From assembly GCA_947489195.1 (NCBI GenBank), contig CANLCT010000008.1:34848-98847 (forward strand): a DNA stretch of 64,000 nt. Direction: 5' to 3'. The position numbers and the translations under genes were made by a program. Under the pieces are notes generated by a model. That model did no database searches, had not been told where the DNA came from, and saw only the letters and a program-made list of their open reading frames with translations. Shown in pieces: positions 55,001 through 62,399 of this stretch; the first letter of the stretch is position 1; each line of letters begins with the position of its first letter. The stretch is from an uncultured Aquimarina sp. (GTDB lineage: Bacteria; Bacteroidota; Bacteroidia; Flavobacteriales; Flavobacteriaceae).

Positions 55001-55537
55001 GCTTCCAAAAAATTCACTTAAATTGTAACCATTAGTTTCACCTGGTTTAAAATTCCAATCTAACAAAAACAAAGGTTGGTTTCCTTGTTTTAATCCGTTA
55101 CCATCAATTCTAATTTTGTCCCATTTTATTTGTGGACCTACTTTTCTTTTTTCTTTACCTGATATAATGTTATTTATCTGATTTATACCATCATTGAGTA
55201 ATTTAACCACTTCTCTACGTTCGTGATTTGGTAAAAAATTTGCATATTGATCGCTTGTCATTGTTTTTTCACCTGGTGGTACAACACGCCCTGCTTTTTT
55301 GAAACTTTCTGCTATTTTGGATTTATTGCTATCATCCCATTTTGCATATTCCAAAAAAATCTCTGCTACTCTTACAGACATTCTTTCTTTAGTTACATCT
55401 ATACCTTGCCTTTTGGCTTTTGTAATTAATTGATTAAGCTGTTTAATTTTTTGTTTAGCTTCTTTTTCTGGATTTTGAGCAAAACAAGAAAAAACAGTAA
55501 TCAATAGGATTCCTAATGATTTTAGTTTAAGTTTCAT
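52079..55537 (-). CDS. Secreted GH42-like glycoside hydrolase with two ricin-type domains and T9SS tail
   Basis: An 1152-residue exported enzyme. Signal peptide (ends CFAQ), a helical region (about 20-130), then a clan GH-A-like barrel (about 140-590). LGYMLSNEPHWNTAGTWDV gives the likely acid/base Glu, TRRKFENWLKNKHKNIKNLN-TTWSTSFG is the GH42-type segment, and SINYNSEGHSVDTGSSKNLF may hold the nucleophile Glu. A GATase-like domain follows (WEMIVVSNTEYVTTSEFNAL). Two RICIN-type beta-trefoil-like domains (about 780-915 and 920-1055) share HxIKNxxTxRxLEV and NVxxWTNANxxHxKW patterns. The last ~95 residues (EVYPNPTTDVVNIANL, YSLTGKVLKEISG, LSNGLYII) form a type A sorting domain. The substrate is probably an algal or other galactan-type glycan (inference). 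Confidence 0.75.
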   Translation of the reverse strand: MKLKLKSLGILLITVFSCFAQNPEKEAKQKIKQLNQLITKAKRQGIDVTKERMSVRVAEIFLEYAKWDDSNKSKIAESFKKAGRVVPPGEKTMTSDQYANFLPNHERREVVKLLNDGINQINNIISGKEKRKVGPQIKWDKIRIDGNGLKQGNQPLFLLDWNFKPGETNGYNLSEFFGSLSGYYFDIGMLTQDSNGKFDIKGGQKFKLKNLESGNFGAPFLGMKSIPEFAKKKYPDLAKGTTTFTGFDIDHPQAKELHKQLFKFYVPQLKNLNRSKLGYMLSNEPHWNTAGTWDVIDITSHTRRKFENWLKNKHKNIKNLNTTWSTSFGNFKQAAGSVSTPVNKSLRGTPKWYDFMRFNQVRVNQWFTFLHDEIKKHDPKMKSHIKLIPGQWSGNSRDHGLDFETLTRLTEVIGNDGHMDHTRNFGGRKAWQDKYALNWSHMAAEYDFMHSVSPNSINYNSEGHSVDTGSSKNLFLDKEFARTAQWLATIHGSDVTQNWAWLREKDGSIRGFHLLAGSVLMMPRVLNEFHSTMIDINTFANEITALQNVNNPVRLFYSETSAINKSNQMTELLDIYESLYFEGYRLGFATENIIKKQNAKNWEMIVVSNTEYVTTSEFNALQKYLNEGGTVLLDSKSLKKNEYGKNLNKKLVPGSGNIININAGNLKSQVVAQLNRKGKKLVVNVQETNSKKGLKSIQHRSAKSNGKNIISLVNVGKAKSKVKLLLGSNSNVTITNLITGNKLSNNFEMTSKQVLLLQVSGKASSASNTKENNIVVNGAHHIKNIQTNQHIIAPVWDNHNARMFKIASADDQIWEFKHIGDKVHTIKNKGTGRFLEVSNAKCTNDANVNTWTNANANHHKWFVTKSGNDIFLRPAHCDTHALDKSEGKDGNVKLWKFSKNNTNQKFELISVKSKTNEVVKIDGVYTIQNVESKQNVISPKWDEYNTRMFKSLNAKDQYWEFEHIGNGVHKIKNVGTNRYLEVYKGQCNNNANVKTWTNANSNHQKWEIKKINGKYFLNPLHCKTLVLDKSDGSNGNAKLWEFNATNKNQQFNLVAIKGAKELDVNFNIEVYPNPTTDVVNIANLEENKQIDTIKVYSLTGKVLKEISGKFETIAVVDLSDLSNGLYIISCETTAINDSDLSKKAAVFKVLKN

Positions 55538-56106
55538 AAATTAATTTGATTAAAAGTTAGTTTTTTGGTTAATTAGTTTTGTTTTGAAGTTCTTTTAACT
55601 TATTGCAATACACTAGATATATTCTCAATAAAAAACAACATTCATTGCAAATAAATCCGTTTTTTACCTATTTAGATATCACATATGTTTTTTTTACAGA
55701 CACACTAAAAAGCCATCTTTATAAATATCCTTGATAATTTTATTATTTACATAACAAAACATTCGAATTAAAAAAAATCAACTTTCTCATTTTCAGAATT
55801 TAGAAAAAATAAATAGTCAATTTGTTCTATAAATTAATATGGATATTATTTGAACAAAAAAAGTTAAAAAAACTACTTAACAAATCTCAAAAGAATCAGT
55901 CTTCATCACAAAAAAAAGAGAATATACCTACCGCTATAACTTTAGTAATTGATCAAATACAACTTAATCGACTCTAAACTTATTTTAAAAGATAATTATA
56001 ATGGTACTATTGAAACGGATATTTAAAACAAATGGTTTTTAAACCTATTTATCAACCTAAATCAATGGTGATTTTGATACTTAAAAAGCATATGGCACAA
56101 AAAAAA
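55538..56106. other. Intergenic stretch, no gene seen
   Basis: AT-rich, with stops in all frames; nothing recognisable. It probably includes the promoter of the GH42-like gene (near 55540-55700), but no exact TAnnTTTG was found at a sensible place. Confidence 0.5.
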
Positions 56107-56124
56107 CCATCCTAAATAGGATGG
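56107..56124 (-). terminator. Terminator of purC
   Basis: CCATCCT / AGGATGG, loop of 4; on the minus strand followed by eight T, about 110 bases past the purC stop. Confidence 0.7.
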
Positions 56125-56231
56125 CTTTTAAAAAATATCAATAGGTTCTGGTATATTAAAATACCATGAAAACATTCAACTTATTTCTCTTATATTATTA
56201 CTTATAACAAAACAATACTTACTAACGTGCT

Positions 56232-57179
56232 TTATTTTTTTAAGTAGTCAATTACATTTGTTTCAATACGTTTTTCTATATCACTTACATCTGCTTTTAC
56301 AAAAGCATCTCCTGTAATTTTTTCATATAATTCGATATAGCGTTCAGATACTGAATTAATGTACTCCTCAGTCATTTCTGGTATTTGCTGCCCCTCTTTA
56401 CCTTGAAACCCATTTGAAATTAACCACTGACGTACAAATTCCTTTGATAATTGTCGTTGTGCTTCTCCTTTATCTTGTCGTTCTTGATAACCATCGGCAT
56501 AAAAATAGCGTGAAGAATCTGGAGTGTGGATCTCATCAATCAACACAATCTTTCCTTCTTTAGTTTTTCCAAATTCATACTTAGTATCTACCAAAATTAA
56601 GCCACGTTCAGCGGCTATTTCTGTACCTCGTTTAAATAAGGCTTGTGTATATTTTTCTAACACCACATAATCAGCTTCGCTAACAATACCTTTACTTAAA
56701 ATTTCTTCTCGAGTAATATCTTCATCATGCTCTCCATTATCCGCTTTAGTCGATGGTGTAATTAATGGATCTGGAAATTTATCATTCTCTTTCATCCCTT
56801 CTAACATAGGCATTCCGCAAATAAAGCGCTTACCTGCTTTGTATTCACGAGCTGCATGACCCGACAAATAGCCTCTAATAACCATTTCCACCTTAAATGG
56901 TTCGCACAAATGCCCCACTGCTACATTTGGATCTGGAGTTGCTATCAACCAATTGGGAACAATATCCTCGGTAGCCTTCATCATTTTTGTAGCAATTTGA
57001 TTCAGAATCTGTCCTTTGTAAGGAATTCCCTTTGGCATTACTACATCAAACGCTGAAAGGCGATCCGTGGCAATCATCACTAATTTATCATCGTTTATAG
57101 CATAAACTTCGCGTACTTTACCTTTATAGATTGATTTTTGACCTGGGAAATTGTAATTTGTATCGTTAATTGTATTCAT
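56232..57179 (-). CDS. purC: Phosphoribosylaminoimidazole-succinocarboxamide synthase
   Basis: SAICAR synthase of purine synthesis; joins CAIR and aspartate with ATP. The start is the ATG giving [20 protein letters not shown] (315 residues); a start nine codons upstream adds an unlikely MFFKILPQL. Motifs: [80 protein letters not shown] and [14 protein letters not shown]. It is of the longer class of PurC (about 300 residues). It stands alone with a terminator behind it. Confidence 0.96.
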   Translation of the reverse strand: MNTINDTNYNFPGQKSIYKGKVREVYAINDDKLVMIATDRLSAFDVVMPKGIPYKGQILNQIATKMMKATEDIVPNWLIATPDPNVAVGHLCEPFKVEMVIRGYLSGHAAREYKAGKRFICGMPMLEGMKENDKFPDPLITPSTKADNGEHDEDITREEILSKGIVSEADYVVLEKYTQALFKRGTEIAAERGLILVDTKYEFGKTKEGKIVLIDEIHTPDSSRYFYADGYQERQDKGEAQRQLSKEFVRQWLISNGFQGKEGQQIPEMTEEYINSVSERYIELYEKITGDAFVKADVSDIEKRIETNVIDYLKK

Positions 57180-57525
57180 TAGCTGTGGCAAGATTTTAAA
57201 AAACACAAAGATAGTTAGTTTCCGAATAATGTGTATATAATCGAGTTAATTTCCTGTTGATCTTAATTCCAATACAAGTTTTTGGTTAGGTACAATTTAA
57301 AATAGTAATTTTACAAACTAATTGAGTTTAATTTAAAATTGCTCTAATGGGTAGTTTTTACAGTAAAGTATAGAAATTGATATGTAATTTCTATATATAT
57401 TTTAGAATATCATTTTAACGAAAAATGTAATCCCAAATTCGCATGTAGTATAGATCGAATTTATACATTTTTCTTACAATTAAACTCGAAATAATTAAAA
57501 CTACCTGCATACCAATACTTTTTTG
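57180..57525. other. Divergent intergenic region between purC and the glycosyltransferase
   Basis: Must hold both promoters. It is AT-rich, and no exact TAnnTTTG was found. No gene or RNA recognised; in particular no PurR-type operator or purine riboswitch was seen. Confidence 0.4.
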
Positions 57526-58611
57526 ATGAAAAAAATATTTTTAGAAACCCACAATATCAATAATTTAAAATCTGGATTTGGTCAATTTAATTTAAACTTG
57601 GTCAAAGCCTTATCCGAACAAACTGATTTTTTAAAAGAGTATTCTATTGTATGTAGCTGCAATAAAAAAGAAGTACGAAAAGATATTGGCAAAACAGTTT
57701 CATATAAAAAATACTGGCAAATTACCCGTTATCCTTTTTTTAGAATTAGAAAAAAATTTGATTTATGGCATTCTGTAAATCAAAATACTAAAATTGAACC
57801 TTTTTCGGATACTACGCCTTATCTTTTAACGGTTCATGATATTAATTTTATGGAAGAGGATACAGGGGAACGACTGGAATTTAGAATTAATCAGTTTAAA
57901 GAAAAAGTAGCACGTAGTAGTGCTATTGTATACATTTCAGAATTTGCAAAAAAAAGCACACATGCCCATTTTAACATACCCAATATTCCCGAGTATGTTA
58001 TATACAATGGAAATACCTTTAACAATTCGGGGGGGCTAACATCGCTTACGCAGGAATCTTTCACTAATATTTCTCCTAAAAAACCTTTTATTTTTTCAAT
58101 AGGACAAATGGTTGAAAAAAAGAACTTCAGCACATTAATTAAAATGCTTGAATTTTTACCTGAAATTGAATTAATACTTGCTGGCGACAACAGAACTGAG
58201 CATACCGACGAACTTAAAAAATTAATACAAGATAAAAAGCTTGAACATAGGGCGCATATTGTTGGGCGAATTACGGATCAAGAAAAAATTTACTACTACA
58301 AAAACTGTTTAGCCTTTACTTTTCCTTCATTAAGAGAAGGCTTTGGCTTACCCGTTTTAGAAGCAATGACTTTTGGAAAGCCTGTTTTTTTAGCTAATAA
58401 ATCATCATTACCCGAGATTGGTGGTAAACACTCATTTTACTGGGATCATTTTGAACCTGAGTATATGGCACAAGTTTTTAATGAAGGCATGGAAAAATTT
58501 AATGCCAACAAAAACTTTTATATTGAGGAGTACACCACACATTCAAAAAAGTTTACTTGGGAAAATGCGGCCAAACAATATGTTGAAGTATATAGGAGTA
58601 TACTTGAATAA
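57526..58611 (+). CDS. Glycosyltransferase family 4 protein
   Basis: A 361-residue GT-B fold glycosyltransferase starting at ATG (MKKIFLETHNINNLKSGFGQ). The N-terminal half has FDLWHSVNQNTKIEPFSDTT and PYLLTVHDINFMEEDTGERL. The C-terminal half shows the GT4 pattern PFIFSIGQMVEKKNFSTLIK, LILAGDN, VGRITDQEKIYYYKNCLAF and the donor-binding E-x7-E motif in FPSLREGFGLPVLEAMTFGK. The donor and acceptor sugar are unknown; such enzymes build surface polysaccharide or glycolipid. It is a single gene with a strong terminator; no other polysaccharide genes are adjacent. Confidence 0.9.
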   Translation: MKKIFLETHNINNLKSGFGQFNLNLVKALSEQTDFLKEYSIVCSCNKKEVRKDIGKTVSYKKYWQITRYPFFRIRKKFDLWHSVNQNTKIEPFSDTTPYLLTVHDINFMEEDTGERLEFRINQFKEKVARSSAIVYISEFAKKSTHAHFNIPNIPEYVIYNGNTFNNSGGLTSLTQESFTNISPKKPFIFSIGQMVEKKNFSTLIKMLEFLPEIELILAGDNRTEHTDELKKLIQDKKLEHRAHIVGRITDQEKIYYYKNCLAFTFPSLREGFGLPVLEAMTFGKPVFLANKSSLPEIGGKHSFYWDHFEPEYMAQVFNEGMEKFNANKNFYIEEYTTHSKKFTWENAAKQYVEVYRSILE

Positions 58612-58640
58612 AACAAATAGCTAAGCTTATTGAAATTGTA

Positions 58641-58673
58641 AAGCCCTAATAATTCGAAAAATTATTAGGGCTT
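58641..58673 (+). terminator. Terminator of the glycosyltransferase gene
   Basis: A 14-bp perfect stem (AAGCCCTAATAATT / AATTATTAGGGCTT) with 5-base loop CGAAA, 29 bases after the stop. Confidence 0.85.
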
Positions 58674-58694
58674 AATATTCAGATAGATTCTAAA

Positions 58695-59090
58695 TTATCT
58701 TGTACCTACTCCAAAATATTGAACTTAATCAACCCTTCCATCAAAATTAAAATCCATTGAAATTTTATTTCGCCTTCTTACAGCAAGGTTATCTTTTCCA
58801 TCTTAATCCCAATCGCCTACTAAATATTGATCATTTCTATGATCACCATAACCATACTTATAAGCCCTATCATGCCTCGTTCCTATAAAATCATAATTTG
58901 TAAAGTCCTCAAATTTTAAAAGTATCCAACAATCTAAACGCTTAAATGATTTGTAGTTGTCTATTGTTCTCTTTTGAAGATTTAAACAATCGATAAATTC
59001 AAGAATTGATGTATTCAAAAATTTTCCAATGAGGTAAAGCTAATCAAAAGTCATGTTATTTTCCGAATTGGCATAAATAGCTGTTTTCAT
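58695..59090 (-). pseudogene. Relic of an FG-GAP/VCBS-type repeat protein with three in-frame stops
   Basis: One minus-strand frame can be read from an ATG (MKTAIYANSENNMTFD) for about 130 codons if three nonsense codons are ignored: TAG at 59042-59040, TAA at 58805-58803 and TAA at 58727-58725. The decoded part contains HRNDQYLVGDWD, stop, DGKDNLAVRRRN and MDFNFDGRVD, stop, VQYFGVG. This is the motif cycle of FG-GAP-like repeats of Bacteroidota secreted proteins (VGDWDxDGKDNLAVRR). The N-terminal half (TIDNYKSFKRLDCWILLKFE) is not recognised. No frame is lost, so decay is by substitution and recent in origin. Confidence 0.7.
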
Positions 59091-59119
59091 GTTTTTTAGC
59101 CACTATATCTTACAAAAAA

Positions 59120-59139
59120 AACCTCGTATTTACAAGGTT
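59120..59139 (-). terminator. Terminator of the first propeller lipoprotein gene
   Basis: AACCTCGTA / TACAAGGTT (one mismatch), loop TT; on the minus strand followed by a T-run (TTTTTT), about 80 bases past the stop. Confidence 0.65.
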
Positions 59140-59220
59140 TTTGGTTTTCTGAATGTGCCTAAATCTATCTTTAAACTTAAACTGAATTCTCAGTTAACAA
59201 TTATCTAAAAATCTCATCAA

Positions 59221-60513
59221 TCAAATAAGTGTATCATCAATATGAGACCAAATCCAATCTACTTGATTATTTTCAAGCTTGGGAAAACATTCCCATATAT
59301 CTCCATCATTAGTTCTTATAAAAACTCGAGGACCATTACCTCCTACCTTATAAATTCCCATAGACTTATTAATAGTAACACTTCCACTTGGTTTACCTAA
59401 ATTAAGCCATGACCAATTCGATCCAGACCACGAATTTAACCATAAATTGCCATCACTACCTTTCACAAAAATGAAAGGCCTTTTACCTCCGAATAATGCA
59501 CTAGACCCCATAGATTTCTCAACAGATATACTACGGTTAGGCCTGCCTTGGTTTGACCATGACCAATTTGATCCCGACCACCAATTTGACCATAAGTTCC
59601 CATCGCTACCCTTTACAAAAATATAGGGTCTACCTCCATCTACTGTCATAGCACCCATGGACTCTTTAATTGAAATATTATTTCTTGGTTTTCCTTGATT
59701 TGACCAAGACCAATTTGATCCTGACCACCAATTTGACCATAAATTACCATCGCTCCCTTTTACAAACGCATAAGGTCTACCTCCATCAACTGTAATAACA
59801 CCCATTGACTCTTCAATTGAAACTCTAGATGGCTTTTTTTGATTTGACCAAGACCAATTTGATCCAGACCACCAATTTAACCATAAATTATCATCACCTC
59901 CCTTTACAAATATATAAGGTCTATTTCTATCAACTACTGTCCCACCAATAGCTTCTTTAATTGAGGTACCATCAGGCTTCCCTTGATTTCTCCACAAATC
60001 AGCAAATTCAAATTTATTAGTTCCTATAGGCTGCACTCCTTCAGGATTATAAATCGACCATAAATTACCATCACTACCCGTCATAAAAAGGTCTTTTGGA
60101 GACACAAAAGTAACACTACTAATTGTTGTTTGTTCATATGGTAACAAAAATTTAATCGACTCAATTATATCTACTCCTCTCCTAGGTGTTCCGAATTTTT
60201 TCCATGTATAATTTGGTCTAAGGTTTCTAACCTCTAAAAAAGATGTCGCCAGATGTGTCCTAAAAAAAAGATCATCACCTATAGCATCTCTTTTCCATAT
60301 ATTTCCGTCTGCTCTTTTTACAAACATACGATGATAATAAGCTGCATTAGCTTCACGAAATCCCATTATTTCTTCAAAAAAGTTTTGAGATACGGATAAG
60401 TTTTGAACTTTTAATTCATCATTCAATTCATTTTCTACACTTACATCTTCGCAAGAAAAAATGAATAATGATACAAATGCAGTAATTGTACTTTTAAAAA
60501 TTGTGCTTTTCAT
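59221..60513 (-). CDS. Lipoprotein of seven ~48-residue blades (predicted seven-bladed propeller), copy A
   Basis: A 430-residue lipoprotein starting at the ATG MKSTIFKSTITAFVSLFIFS, with Cys of FIFSCEDVSVEN as lipidation site; acidic residues just after the Cys suit surface export in Bacteroidota. Seven units follow. Blades 3-6 are close copies of the pattern SIxESMGxxTVDGGRPYxFV, KGSDGNLWxNWWSGSNWSWS, NQGKPxx; blades 1, 2 and 7 are diverged. The pattern (DGNLWxNWW.G..W) resembles bangle/PLL-type lectin propellers and DUF346-like repeats. Carbohydrate binding is therefore plausible but unproven. It is separated from copies B and C by a broken IS200-type transposase. Confidence 0.75.
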   Translation of the reverse strand: MKSTIFKSTITAFVSLFIFSCEDVSVENELNDELKVQNLSVSQNFFEEIMGFREANAAYYHRMFVKRADGNIWKRDAIGDDLFFRTHLATSFLEVRNLRPNYTWKKFGTPRRGVDIIESIKFLLPYEQTTISSVTFVSPKDLFMTGSDGNLWSIYNPEGVQPIGTNKFEFADLWRNQGKPDGTSIKEAIGGTVVDRNRPYIFVKGGDDNLWLNWWSGSNWSWSNQKKPSRVSIEESMGVITVDGGRPYAFVKGSDGNLWSNWWSGSNWSWSNQGKPRNNISIKESMGAMTVDGGRPYIFVKGSDGNLWSNWWSGSNWSWSNQGRPNRSISVEKSMGSSALFGGKRPFIFVKGSDGNLWLNSWSGSNWSWLNLGKPSGSVTINKSMGIYKVGGNGPRVFIRTNDGDIWECFPKLENNQVDWIWSHIDDTLI

Positions 60514-60524
60514 TTGAGCTAAAT

Positions 60525-61037
60525 TTAGTTTATAATAGGTTTTAAAATCTCTAATCGAAATGAACCACTTTGGACTGGAAATGCCATAATTTCCTTCGTG
60601 ACTGAAAGCCATTCTAGTATAAAATTGGAACCATTAACAATTGGTTTACGGTGATGTTCCAAATATTCATTCACCATTTCATCCGTTATATTTCCTAAAC
60701 TCCAACATCCATAACCTATACCCCAAAAATGTCGACCCCAGTAACGCCTGTTCAATTCTTGAAATTCTTGCTGTAATTTTCTTGAACTTCTTCCCTACAA
60801 CTTTTTGACTAGGTCACTGATTGATAAGGATGGTCGATATTCAACATGCATATGGTTTGAGGATACTACACCTTTCAGAATTGCAACATCTTCTGATTCA
60901 CAAATCTGCATTAATAGAGTCCTACAGCGAATCTTGATATCTCCCTGAAATACATTATATCTATATTTTGTCCTCCAAACAATATGAACTGTTAATCGAC
61001 TTAACGAATGACCATTACTTCTTTGCTCGTTTGACAT
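60525..61037 (-). pseudogene. IS200/IS605-type transposase (TnpA, Y1 HUH), broken by one stop
   Basis: Starts at ATG MSNEQRSNGHSLSRLTVHIV, then WRTKYRYNVFQGD, KGVVSSNHMHVEYRPS with the HUH pair (H-x-H), and SDLVKKL followed by TAG at 60797-60795. The same frame resumes GRSSRKLQQEFQEL, NRRYWGRHFWGIGYGCWS and ITDEMVNEYLEHHRK, which holds the usual catalytic Tyr position. A single AAG-to-TAG change would explain the break. About 40 residues at the end (WLSVTKEIMAFPVQSGSFRL) go beyond the usual TnpA end and may be flanking DNA. No tnpB accompanies it. Confidence 0.8.
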
Positions 61038-61091
61038 AAACACAAAGATAGGTGTTTTTAGAAGCTAAAAGCGAAATGCACTAAAGTGCAT
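60525..61091 (-). mobile_element. IS200-like element remnant
   Basis: The transposase frame plus a perfect subterminal hairpin ATGCAC-TAAA-GTGCAT (61076-61091) upstream, like the left-end foldback of IS200/IS605 elements. The right end could not be fixed. It sits in the gap between propeller genes A and B. Confidence 0.6.
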
Positions 61092-61147
61092 AGTTTTAAC
61101 TATTCCTGAGACCAATAAAACTATATTTTTCTATAAATCTAATACAA

Positions 61148-62356
61148 TCAATTTAAAGGAACTGAAGACCACGACCATTTAGAACCAGACCACCAATTCA
61201 CCCATAAATTTCCATCACTACCTTCTAAATATACATGTGGTTTATTTTCTTCAATTGTTACTGCTCCATATGATTTAACAATAGAAACACCTTCACTTGG
61301 TTTGCCGTGATTAGACCAAAACCATTTCGATCCCGACCACCAATTCAACCATAAATTCCCATCATTCCCTTTTACAAAAACATAAGGCCTACCGCCATCT
61401 ACAGTTATTGCTCCCATAGATTCTGTTATAGAAATGTTAGATTTTGGCTTACTGTGATTACGCCATAACCATTTGGAACCAGACCACCAATTTGACCATA
61501 AATTCCCATCATTCCCTTTTACAAAAACATAAGGTCTTCCTCCATCAACAGTTATAGCACCCATGGACTGTACTATTGAAATATTAAATTTTGGTTTACC
61601 TTGGTTAGACCATATCCATTTAGAACCTGACCACCAATTTAGCCATAAATTATTATCACTTCCTTTAACAAAAACATATGGTCTATCACCACCATCTACA
61701 GTTATAGCTCCCATTGATTCTATTACAGAAATATTAGATTTTGGTTTACCTTGGTTACGCCAATTCCAGTTTGCCCCTGTCCAATAATTACACCATAAAT
61801 TATTATCGAAACCTTTCACAAAAACGTAAGGCTTATCATTATCTACTATTAAAGTTCCTATAGTTTTATCAATAGACGTATTTATTGGTTCACCTAAATT
61901 ATCCCAATCCCGTATTTTCCCTTCCCAATACACCCATAAATTACCATCACTTCCTTTTACAAATACATGAGAAAAATTTGAATTAGATATGTATGTAGGA
62001 AAAGTAAAATTCCCTGTTGCAATTCCAATAGATTCAATTATATCTACATCGTTTTTAGGTTTGCCTAAATTATTCCATTTTGCTTTTGACAGGAAGAGTA
62101 TTTTTTTTTCTTTTTTTGTACCTCCAGGAAAAGTCCTTCTTTCCCACATATTACCCTCGTTGCCTATTACATAAGCATGAGTTGAAAAAAATTTAGCTGA
62201 CACACCAATTGGTTTGATAAAAGATTTTTGAACTACAGATGAGTTTTGAACGCTCAATTTATTATTAAATTCATTATCCACAATTACATCCTCACAAGAA
62301 AATGTAACTGATATTACAAATGCAGCAATAGCAATTTTTAAAAATTTATTTTTCAT
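61148..62356 (-). CDS. Lipoprotein of seven blades (predicted seven-bladed propeller), copy B
   Basis: A 402-residue paralogue of copy A. Lipobox ISVTFSCEDVIVDN. Seven units: the first two are long and diverged (start SFIKPIGVSAKFFSTHAYVI), the middle ones read ISVIESMGAITVDGGDRPYV and KGSDNNLWLNWWSGSKWIWS, and the last reads VSIVKSYGAVTIEENKPHVY and ends WSSVPLN, closing the presumed ring. Blades 5-7 are almost the same as those of copy C, while copy A uses SGSNWSWSN. Copy C lies 43 bases upstream on the same strand, so B and C are likely co-transcribed. Confidence 0.75.
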   Translation of the reverse strand: MKNKFLKIAIAAFVISVTFSCEDVIVDNEFNNKLSVQNSSVVQKSFIKPIGVSAKFFSTHAYVIGNEGNMWERRTFPGGTKKEKKILFLSKAKWNNLGKPKNDVDIIESIGIATGNFTFPTYISNSNFSHVFVKGSDGNLWVYWEGKIRDWDNLGEPINTSIDKTIGTLIVDNDKPYVFVKGFDNNLWCNYWTGANWNWRNQGKPKSNISVIESMGAITVDGGDRPYVFVKGSDNNLWLNWWSGSKWIWSNQGKPKFNISIVQSMGAITVDGGRPYVFVKGNDGNLWSNWWSGSKWLWRNHSKPKSNISITESMGAITVDGGRPYVFVKGNDGNLWLNWWSGSKWFWSNHGKPSEGVSIVKSYGAVTIEENKPHVYLEGSDGNLWVNWWSGSKWSWSSVPLN

Positions 62357-62399
62357 ATAAGTTAGTTTTTAATTTGGATAACTTATTATCTCAAATAAT

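Noticed and set aside
58803..59018. Short open frame of 71 codons as a real gene
   Set aside because: It starts at TTG inside a longer frame that continues on both sides through nonsense codons, and the homology to FG-GAP repeats runs past its stop.
58803..61037. Stop-codon recoding to explain the in-frame stops in the two broken genes
   Set aside because: Stops are both TAA and TAG at non-conserved places in decaying DNA, and all neighbouring genes use them as normal stops; mutation is simpler.
60795..61043. Two small separate proteins in place of one transposase
   Set aside because: Both halves are in the same frame and together give one IS200/IS605 TnpA; the break is one TAG.
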